A stretch of DNA of 64,000 nucleotides from Actinoallomurus soli (GTDB taxonomy: Bacteria > Actinomycetota > Actinomycetes > Streptosporangiales > Streptosporangiaceae), in the NCBI RefSeq assembly GCF_024055715.1, contig NZ_JAMXMV010000018.1:1-64000 (forward strand), given 5' to 3'. A program made the position numbers and the translations under genes. Below, one piece after another: positions 44,401-50,769 of the stretch; the stretch's first letter is position 1, and the number at the start of each line of letters is the position of its first letter. The notes under the pieces were generated by a model. It did no database searches. It had not been told where the DNA came from and saw only the letters and a list, made by a program, of their open reading frames with translations.

Positions 44401-46608
44401 CTAGAAGTCGCCGTGGAGCTGGGCGGTGAGCTTGATGAGCGCCCGCAGCCGGTCACGGTTCAGCACCTGTCCGGCGACCGGGATGGTGAACGCCCTGCCG
44501 GAGGGCAGCACCGCCACCGAGCTGTCGCCTCGGCGCGCGCTGCCTCGTCCGCCGAGCCAGGGGGCGATCGACGTACTGCTCGCGCCCCCGTTGCGCTTGA
44601 GGAGGAAGAACTGGTCCCGTACGTCCTCGAAGCCGGCGAACTCCTCGATGTTGGCGAACGGGATGGTCGGATCGCTGATCGGCACCAGATCGACGCCGGG
44701 GTCGTCGAGCGGCGGGTCCGGCCAGAGCCGTCGTCCGAACGCCGCGAAGTACAGCAGCGTGTGCGCCGTGTCGATCCCGCCGACGTACGGCCGGTCGTCC
44801 GAGGTGCGCCGGACGAGACTCATGCGCTCGTCGTCGACTCGTCGGTCGATCTCCCCGGGCCACCGGTTCGCCCCCTGGGTCGTGTCCCGCCAGGGCAGGT
44901 AACGCGCGATGTCCTCACTCGGGGGGAGGGGGAGGATCTCGACGGCGAACGCGCCGGGATTCTTGGCGACCATGGAGCCCGGCGTCAGGGAGAACGTCCC
45001 GATCCCGGCGAGCGACCACAGGTCGTCGTGTTCGAGCAGGAAGTCGTACGTGCGAGCCGCCTCGTCGTCGCGCTCGCCGGGGAACCCGGTGAACCCCATC
45101 ATCTGGGCGCCGATGTCGTACCTGGCCAGGTCGCGGAGGATGTCCGGCACGTCCGTGAGCCGCACGCCCTTGTCGATCAGGTCGAGCACGCGCTGCGACC
45201 CCGACTCGTAACCGAAGGAGATGGCGACGCAGCCGGCGTCCTTGAGCCTCTTGGCCATGTCCCGTTTGGGGAACGTGCGTTCCAGGCGGAGTTCGGCGCT
45301 CCAGCGGACCGGGTCGCGCAGGTCCTTCATGGCGTCGCAGAGCAGACGGAGGTAGCGCGGGGACATGGCGTCGACGGCGAAGTACACGGTACGGCCGACC
45401 CCGGTGATCTCCTCCAAGTCCTTGATCACCGCCTCGACGGGACGCTCCCTCGACGGCGAGGTCGGGCGATCGGAGTTCAGGCCGTAGTCGCAGAAGGTGC
45501 ACTTGTTCCAGTAGCAGCCTCGCGTGGGGCTGTACAGGATCACCGGCTCCGGCGACCAGTAGGCGTTCCAGTCCCAGACGTCGTAGGCGGGCGTCGGCAG
45601 GTCCGCGACGTTCTCGTAGTTGATCGACGGGGACGGCGCGGTGTCCTCGCGGGTCAGCACGCCCGGGATCCCGGCGAGGTCACGCCCGTCCCGCACGGCG
45701 GCGAGGATGTCGCAGAACGGCGTCTCTCCCTCGCCGGGGACGATGAGGTCGGCGTCGGTGAAGATCCGCCAGTAGTCGCCGGGGACACGGGCGAAACGGA
45801 CGTGGTCGCAGACCTCGGTTCCGCCGAACACGATGACGGTCTCCGGGCGGGCCGCGCGGATCTCCCGCGCGAGGCGCAGCGCCATCGGAAGCTGTCCGGT
45901 GTAGGCGACCGAGAGGCCGACCACCCGCCATTGGCGTTCCCCGATCACGTCGAGGAACGGCCCGCGGACGTAGGGATCGAACGGACCGGTCAGGCGGTCG
46001 ATCAGCGCGGGATCGCAGAGGTCCGCGTAGCAGGAGAGGTTCACCACCGGGCCGGGCCGGATCTGGAAGTCGGCGATGCTCTCGGGGACCCCGTCGAGGC
46101 AGAGCAACTCCTGCCAGCGGTTCATCGCCAGGACGGCCTGCCGGTAGGTCGGATGGTGGTAGAAGGACCGGCCGTCCCGGAAGATGTCGATGGCCCTGCC
46201 GACGAACTCCGGGCTGAGCCCCTCCGCGCCGAGCGCGGCGCGGTAGTCCAGCTCATCCGCCCTGGTGAGGTCGGTGGACGCCTCGATGCGCCTCCGCGTG
46301 GCGGCCGCCCGCTCCAGCAGCCGGCCGACGTTCTCCGGGCGCGCCAGATGGTTGAGCGCGTCGATGTTGGCGTCGACGCACCGGCCGCCGGAGAATCCCG
46401 CGCGCCGTGCCGCCGCCACGAGATAAGGAATCGAATGATAAGGCTGGGTCGGATCGGTCAGCGGCGGGTTGATCATCAAGTACGGCAGGTCGCTTTCCCG
46501 GCGCCGCCGGCCGCGGATCGCAGGCATTTCGGTCAGGAATGTGGCCACCCGTTCCTCCGCGGTCGCGCTGGAGTCCGTCCATCGGATTAATGATCGCGAG
46601 TTTGGCAT
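44401..46608 (-). CDS. RiPP cluster B12-binding radical SAM enzyme 2
   Basis: A 735-residue protein. A B12-binding domain (VVGLSVAYTGQLPMALRLAR, VIVFGGTEVCDHVRFARVPG, DADLIVPGEGETPF) is followed by a radical SAM barrel whose cluster motif is Cys365-x4-Cys370-x2-Cys373 (RGCYWNKCTFCDYG), one residue longer than the classic spacing. A long N-terminal region (1-190) starting PYLMINPPLTDPTQPYHSIP and a C-terminal 150-residue extension are accessory. It starts about 170 bases from the first precursor on the opposite strand. Substrate is inferred to be one of the NNNCLC precursors; peptide C-methylation or another B12 radical reaction is possible. Confidence 0.9.
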   Translation of the reverse strand: MPNSRSLIRWTDSSATAEERVATFLTEMPAIRGRRRRESDLPYLMINPPLTDPTQPYHSIPYLVAAARRAGFSGGRCVDANIDALNHLARPENVGRLLERAAATRRRIEASTDLTRADELDYRAALGAEGLSPEFVGRAIDIFRDGRSFYHHPTYRQAVLAMNRWQELLCLDGVPESIADFQIRPGPVVNLSCYADLCDPALIDRLTGPFDPYVRGPFLDVIGERQWRVVGLSVAYTGQLPMALRLAREIRAARPETVIVFGGTEVCDHVRFARVPGDYWRIFTDADLIVPGEGETPFCDILAAVRDGRDLAGIPGVLTREDTAPSPSINYENVADLPTPAYDVWDWNAYWSPEPVILYSPTRGCYWNKCTFCDYGLNSDRPTSPSRERPVEAVIKDLEEITGVGRTVYFAVDAMSPRYLRLLCDAMKDLRDPVRWSAELRLERTFPKRDMAKRLKDAGCVAISFGYESGSQRVLDLIDKGVRLTDVPDILRDLARYDIGAQMMGFTGFPGERDDEAARTYDFLLEHDDLWSLAGIGTFSLTPGSMVAKNPGAFAVEILPLPPSEDIARYLPWRDTTQGANRWPGEIDRRVDDERMSLVRRTSDDRPYVGGIDTAHTLLYFAAFGRRLWPDPPLDDPGVDLVPISDPTIPFANIEEFAGFEDVRDQFFLLKRNGGASSTSIAPWLGGRGSARRGDSSVAVLPSGRAFTIPVAGQVLNRDRLRALIKLTAQLHGDF

Positions 46609-46645
46609 GGCCGTCAGGTAATGGGAAGTCGTGGTCGTCGTGGTG

Positions 46646-46699
46646 TTCTTAAGACCGCTGGTGAGTGATTTTAGAACGCGCCGCGTCGTGTCTTAAGAA
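46646..46699. promoter_or_regulatory. Spaced inverted repeats TTCTTAAGAC/GTCTTAAGAA
   Basis: TTCTTAAGAC (46646-46655) and its exact reverse complement GTCTTAAGAA (46690-46699) sit 44 bases apart in the divergent promoter region of the RiPP cluster. Each half contains the palindrome CTTAAG, rare in this GC-rich sequence. The roughly four-turn spacing fits a dimeric regulator binding both halves and controlling both directions. Confidence 0.6.
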
Positions 46700-46776
46700 T
46701 CCGGTCGTCACGAGGGTGGACGGCGGCCTGGGCGCGACATATGTTCGCGGCAGTCCTCGACCACCAGGAGGTTTAC

Positions 46777-46965
46777 GTGTCCAAGGACCCACTCGCCCCG
46801 CTCAACGCGGCCGGTCTGCAGCGGCTCCCGGAGCCGATGAAGGCCGTGTTCGAGAACCTCAGCCCGGAAGAGCTGAGGGTCGCCAGCGCAATCCAGGAAC
46901 GACTCAACGCCGTGACGCCGGACTTCGAAGGCCAGAGCGCCGACAACAACAACTGCCTCTGCTGA
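46777..46965 (+). CDS. RiPP precursor peptide 1, core ending NNNCLC
   Basis: A 62-residue peptide. AGGAGG at 46766-46771 fixes the GTG start at 46777. The leader SKDPLAPLNAAGLQRLPEPM and LSPEELRVASAIQERLNAVT is helical and conserved with precursor 2; after PDFEGQ comes the short core SADNNNCLC, ending in a C-terminal Cys with a second Cys two residues before. Only about eight residues differ from precursor 2. Leader binding would be by the RRE of the maturation proteins. The C-terminal Cys is the expected substrate of the flavoprotein encoded at 48682. Confidence 0.9.
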   Translation: MSKDPLAPLNAAGLQRLPEPMKAVFENLSPEELRVASAIQERLNAVTPDFEGQSADNNNCLC

Positions 46966-46977
46966 CGGCAATTCCGG

Positions 46978-46995
46978 CCCACCATTCAGGGTGGG
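46978..46995 (+). terminator. Hairpin between the two precursor genes
   Basis: CCCACC (46978-46983) and GGTGGG (46990-46995) close a six-base loop 13 bases after the first precursor. It is short and likely a partial terminator or mRNA stabiliser that lets precursor transcripts outnumber those of the enzymes. Confidence 0.5.
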
Positions 46996-47039
46996 TCCGC
47001 CGCTGACGCGGTGAATCCTTCAATCACCAGGAGGTCTCC

Positions 47040-47234
47040 ATGTCCAAAGACTCGCTCGGCCCGCTCAACGCGGCCGGCCTGCAGCGGCTTCCGGAGCCGA
47101 TGAGGGCCGTGTTCGAAGACCTCAGCCCGGAGGAGCTGAGGGTGGCCAGCGCCATTCAGGAACGGCTCAACGCCGTGGCGCCGGACGTCGAAGGCCAGAT
47201 CAGCGACCCGAACAACAACAACTGTCTCTGCTAG
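47040..47234 (+). CDS. RiPP precursor peptide 2, core ending NNNNCLC
   Basis: A 64-residue peptide preceded by the same CACCAGGAGGT context as precursor 1, with ATG 47040 five bases after AGGAGG. Leader SKDSLGPLNAAGLQRLPEPM is nearly identical to its twin, and the tail reads GQISDPNNNNCLC. Differences between twins cluster just before the Asn run, suggesting that the Asn-Asn-Asn-Cys-Leu-Cys end is the functional product region. Tandem near-copies are common when a product is needed in quantity or as a two-component set. Confidence 0.9.
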   Translation: MSKDSLGPLNAAGLQRLPEPMRAVFEDLSPEELRVASAIQERLNAVAPDVEGQISDPNNNNCLC

Positions 47235-47263
47235 CGGATCTCCCGAACCGCGCTGGCGGAATT

Positions 47264-47291
47264 CCCGGCCCGCCATCTCCGGCGGGTCGGG
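47264..47291 (+). terminator. Attenuator-like hairpin before the SPASM gene
   Basis: CCCGGCCCGCC (47264-47274) pairs with GGCGGGTCGGG (47281-47291), one G-U pair, around a six-base loop, between precursor 2 and the enzyme genes. Stronger than the hairpin after precursor 1, it likely limits readthrough into the enzymes. Confidence 0.6.
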
Positions 47292-47317
47292 AGAACAAAC
47301 GCTGTGAGGTGAAGGAC

Positions 47318-48685
47318 ATGGGGGAGAAGGTCAGCCGATATGTGGTCGTCAGCGACCACGTCTACGGTGACGACGAAGGACTCCGGGTTTCGCTGCTCTA
47401 CGCGACACGGACCGCGAAGGCGCTGTTCGTCGTGCCGCGGATCGCCGACGCCGTACGGGCGGGCGACATCGGCGCGATCCCGCCGGCCACGCTCGCCCAG
47501 CTGAGACAGGCGCAGGCCGTGGTGCCGGACGGGGAGGACGAACTCGAGGCGATCCTGGAGCGCAACCGGACGGCCGCCCTCGACACCTCGGCGGCGAGCT
47601 TCATCCTGCTGCCCACGTCGTACTGCAACATGGGCTGCACGTACTGCGGGCAGGAGCACGTGCGGGGACGGCTGACCGCCGACCACCGCGACCGGATCCG
47701 CGCCCGGGTGCTGCGCGCCCTGCGGCTGCCGGCGACCCGGCAGTTGAACGTGGACTGGTTCGGCGCCGAACCGATGATGGGATACGCCGTCATCCGCGAC
47801 CTCGCTCCCGATTTCGTGCGCGCCGCCGCCGAGAAGGGCGTCGACTACACGTCCGCCATGGTGACCAACGGCTCCCTGCTGACCTCCAGGAACCTGGACG
47901 TCCTCATCCGGGAGTGCGGGATATCGAAATTCTTCCTCACGATCGACGGCCCGCCCGAGGTGCACGACGTGCACCGGCCGATGAAGAGCGGCCGCGGATC
48001 GTTCTGGAAGATCATCCGGACCGTCCGCGCGGCGCTCGACAATGACGACTACAGGCACGTGACGTTCGACTTCCGCACCAACGTCGACGTGCACAACCAG
48101 GACACCGTTCCCCGGTACATCGAGCTGATGGCCGAGCTGGGGTTCACCCGCCCGAACGTGAATTTCACCCTCGCCCGCGTGCGCCCCTGGGGGAACGACG
48201 TCTCGGCCATCGAACTGGCCGGAAGAGACTACGCCGAACGCGAGCTCTCCTGGCTGGCGGCCATGCAGGAACACGGCCTGCCGTTCTCGCGCCTGCCCAC
48301 CCTCGCCAAGAGGATCACCTGCCCGGCGGTGAAGCGCACGGCGGAACTGATCGGCGGCAACGGGAACATCTTCTCCTGCACGGACCACCCGCTCGTGCCC
48401 GAGGCGGAACGGACCAGCACGCTCGCGCACATCGCCCAGGCCGACCTGCCGGACATCCGCCCCAAGGGCGAGTTCGACGACTGGCACGACGAGGTCGCGG
48501 AGGGCAGGTCCTGGTGCAAGGACTGCGTCTTCCTTCCCACCTGCGGAGGCTCCTGCCCCAAGGCCTGGCACGAGGGCAATCCGCCGTGCCCGAGCTACCG
48601 GCACAACGTTCAGGGACGGCTCGACCTCATGGCCGGGCGGCTCGGCCTGCGGCCGGTCCCGGCGGATGGCCTGATGCCGCTGTGA
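47318..48685 (+). CDS. Radical SAM/SPASM peptide maturase
   Basis: A 455-residue radical SAM enzyme. The SAM cluster motif is Cys103-x3-Cys107-x2-Cys110 (SYCNMGCTYCGQE). The C-terminal SPASM region holds further cluster cysteines (WCKDCVFLPTCGGSCP and a Cys in NPPCPSYRHN) for one or two auxiliary clusters. This class makes thioether or carbon-carbon links in peptides. The N-terminal 95 residues could contain leader-recognition elements but no clear RRE is seen. The flavoprotein start overlaps its stop (GTGA). Its likely substrate is the Cys-Leu-Cys precursor pair. Confidence 0.93.
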   Translation: MGEKVSRYVVVSDHVYGDDEGLRVSLLYATRTAKALFVVPRIADAVRAGDIGAIPPATLAQLRQAQAVVPDGEDELEAILERNRTAALDTSAASFILLPTSYCNMGCTYCGQEHVRGRLTADHRDRIRARVLRALRLPATRQLNVDWFGAEPMMGYAVIRDLAPDFVRAAAEKGVDYTSAMVTNGSLLTSRNLDVLIRECGISKFFLTIDGPPEVHDVHRPMKSGRGSFWKIIRTVRAALDNDDYRHVTFDFRTNVDVHNQDTVPRYIELMAELGFTRPNVNFTLARVRPWGNDVSAIELAGRDYAERELSWLAAMQEHGLPFSRLPTLAKRITCPAVKRTAELIGGNGNIFSCTDHPLVPEAERTSTLAHIAQADLPDIRPKGEFDDWHDEVAEGRSWCKDCVFLPTCGGSCPKAWHEGNPPCPSYRHNVQGRLDLMAGRLGLRPVPADGLMPL

Positions 48686-49263
48686 AGAGCCACTTCAACC
48701 TGCTCGTGGGCGCCAGCGGCGCGGCCAACGTGATCAACCTGCCCGGTTACCTGATCGCGCTGCGGCGGCTGCCACGGGTCCGGGTGCACGTGGTCATGAC
48801 GGCCACCGCGGCACGGCTGCTGCCGATCGAGACCGTACGCCTGGTGAGCGACGCGGCGTACGGCGAAGGGGACGGCAATCTCGATCCCGGCCACGCGCGG
48901 CTGGCGGCCTGGGCGGACCGGTTCATCGTGCTGCCGGCGACCGCGCACACGCTGGCACAGGTGGCGCACGGGTTCGCCGGGAACCTGCTGACCGCGACCC
49001 TGCTGGCGCACCAGGGCTCGGCGATCTTCTTCCCCAGCATGAACGCGGCGATGTGGCAGAAACCGAGCGTGCGGCGGAACGTCGCCCAGCTACGGGCGGA
49101 CGGGTACCACGTCGCCGACCCGGTGATGGCGCCGGCCTGGGAGATCGCCGGCGAGTCCGTCCGTACCGGGCCGGGGCTGCCGTCACCGGCGCAGGTCGCC
49201 GGGATCATCGAAGAGATCATCTCGCCACACCTGACCGCCGTGCCAGACGAGGAGGCGCGGTGA
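48682..49263 (+). CDS. EpiD-type cysteine decarboxylase flavoprotein (HFCD family)
   Basis: A 193-residue FMN flavoprotein. It shows the phosphate loop LLVGASGAANV, the active-site His71 in HARLAAWAD, the PASANT-like PATAHT (85-90) and the PxMNxxMW motif PSMNAAMW (118-125). Members oxidatively decarboxylate a C-terminal Cys of peptides to an aminoenethiol, as EpiD and TvaF do, or act on phosphopantothenoylcysteine. The precursors here end exactly in Cys, so peptide decarboxylation is strongly suggested. GTG 48682 and the next gene GTG 49260 both overlap their neighbour's stop. Confidence 0.9.
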   Translation: MKSHFNLLVGASGAANVINLPGYLIALRRLPRVRVHVVMTATAARLLPIETVRLVSDAAYGEGDGNLDPGHARLAAWADRFIVLPATAHTLAQVAHGFAGNLLTATLLAHQGSAIFFPSMNAAMWQKPSVRRNVAQLRADGYHVADPVMAPAWEIAGESVRTGPGLPSPAQVAGIIEEIISPHLTAVPDEEAR

Positions 49264-50546
49264 GCCGGACACCGATCGCCGCGATCAAGTCGCCGCTGAC
49301 CACGGGCCCCATGGCCGTACGGGGGTTCCCCCGGCTGATCGTCGGGCAGTTCACCTCCAGCATCGGGGACCTGTGCACGGCGATCGCGCTGCCGTGGCTG
49401 ATCCTGTCCGTCTCCGGCGGGCCCGTCCTGCTCGGCTCCGTGCTGGCCTGCTACGGGGTCAGCCGGGCCGTGGCGATACCTCTCGGCGGCGTCCTCACCG
49501 ACCGGTACGGCGCGCGCCCGATCATGCTGTCGACGGACCTGGTCCGGTGCGCGCTGACCGCGGTGGTCGGCGTGCTGGCCTACGCCGTCACCCCGTCGTT
49601 CGCGTGGCTGGCCCCCATCGCGCTCGTGCTCGGCGCCTGCGGCGGGCTCTTCGTGCCGGCCTCCTTCGCGCTGTTGCCGTCGTTCCTGCCGGACGCGGAC
49701 CTGACCGCCGGGAACTCGATGTCCTCGGCCGCCACCCGGCTCGGCAGCCTGCTCGGGCCGGCCCTCGGCGGCATCCTGATCTCCGCGTTCGGTCCCGGCC
49801 CGGCGCTGTTCGTGGACGCCGCGACCTACGTGGTCTCCGCGGCCACGCTGTACGCGCTCGCGGTGCCGAAGGCGGGCGCCGAGCAGGACCGGGACGCGGA
49901 GAAGACGGTGACGCTCCGCGCGGTCCTGTTCCGCGGCCGGTTCCTGCAGATCGTGCTCGTCACGGCGGCCATCGGGAACCTCGTGTACACGGGGGTCTCG
50001 GAAGTGGCGCTGCCCGCGCTCGCGCACCGTCACTTCGGCGCCGGAGGGTACGGCACGATGCTCGCCGGGCTCAGCGCCGGCCTGATCGCCGGGTCGCTCC
50101 TGGCCCGCCTGGAATGGCAGGGGCTGCGGCAGGCGTACCTCCTGGCGATCCTGGGGCTCGTCATGGGCCTGTCCGTCGCGCTGGTGCCGTTCACCGGCGG
50201 GCTGGCCGGAGCGACCGTGTGCATCACCGCCTTCTCCGTCGCCAACGGCTGGTCCGGGATCGTCCTCATGACGATGTTGCAGCTCTGGGCCCCGCGGCAC
50301 CTGCTGGCCCGCGTGATGAGCGTCATGCTGCTGGCGATGTCCGGCACGTTCCCGATCTCGGCCGCGCTGTCCGGCTGGGCGGTGGATCGGCTCGGGGTCA
50401 GCGTGCTGTTCCCGGTCGCGGGCTGCGCCATCGCCGTCGGGATCCTGTGGGCCGTCGCCCAACCCACGTTCCGGAACGTCGATCCGGGCGACCGGTACAC
50501 CGAAGAGCTGGAGCCGGTGGCCGGCTCCGCCGGGCCGGTCGGTTAG
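49260..50546 (+). CDS. MFS exporter of the RiPP cluster
   Basis: A 428-residue major facilitator with 12 predicted helices. Motif A is GVLTDRYGARPIM in loop 2-3; segments LGPALGGILISAFGPGPALF and VSVLFPVAGCAIAVGILWAV are typical of the DHA3-like group of macrolide and peptide exporters. It begins inside the flavoprotein stop (GTGA), so it is translated with the maturation enzymes. It probably exports the product or gives self-protection. Confidence 0.9.
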   Translation: MSRTPIAAIKSPLTTGPMAVRGFPRLIVGQFTSSIGDLCTAIALPWLILSVSGGPVLLGSVLACYGVSRAVAIPLGGVLTDRYGARPIMLSTDLVRCALTAVVGVLAYAVTPSFAWLAPIALVLGACGGLFVPASFALLPSFLPDADLTAGNSMSSAATRLGSLLGPALGGILISAFGPGPALFVDAATYVVSAATLYALAVPKAGAEQDRDAEKTVTLRAVLFRGRFLQIVLVTAAIGNLVYTGVSEVALPALAHRHFGAGGYGTMLAGLSAGLIAGSLLARLEWQGLRQAYLLAILGLVMGLSVALVPFTGGLAGATVCITAFSVANGWSGIVLMTMLQLWAPRHLLARVMSVMLLAMSGTFPISAALSGWAVDRLGVSVLFPVAGCAIAVGILWAVAQPTFRNVDPGDRYTEELEPVAGSAGPVG

Positions 50547-50571
50547 AGCGATCAGAGAGCGGGAGAGGCGA

Positions 50572-50754
50572 ATGGCATTCGACGCGCTGTCGGCCTTACG
50601 GGAGAGCGGCCACTGGGTGGACCTGCTCTCGGCGGACCAGAGACGGGTCCTGGCCGAGCTCACCGAGGACGAGGTGAGGTTGCTCAACCGGATCAAACAC
50701 CGGCTCGACGAAGCGGCCCCGGACGTCCAGGGCCAGGAACTCAAGTTGCTGTGA
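50572..50754 (+). CDS. Third leader-like peptide without a Cys core
   Basis: A 60-residue peptide from ATG 50572, with GGGAGAGG three bases upstream. RRVLAELTEDEVRLLNRIKH and RLDEAAPDVQGQ align with the leader end of precursors 1 and 2 (VFENLSPEELRV and RLNAVTPDFEGQ), but it ends ELKLL with no Cys, Ser, Thr core. The N-terminal part FDALSALRESGHWVDLLSAD resembles, from memory, the 'aroma-sacti' leader group of actinomycetes. It may be a second precursor whose product is the tail, or a leader decoy that activates or regulates the YcaO/RRE proteins. Confidence 0.8.
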   Translation: MAFDALSALRESGHWVDLLSADQRRVLAELTEDEVRLLNRIKHRLDEAAPDVQGQELKLL

Positions 50755-50769
50755 CGAAAGCGAGCCTCG

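Noticed and set aside
44413-46590. Long plus-strand frame over radical SAM enzyme 2
   Set aside because: Complement of a well-supported gene with B12 and radical SAM motifs; no domains of its own.
46741-46776. Upstream ATG for precursor 1 adding 12 residues
   Set aside because: The AGGAGG site lies inside this extension and the twin precursor starts at the equivalent of GTG 46777.
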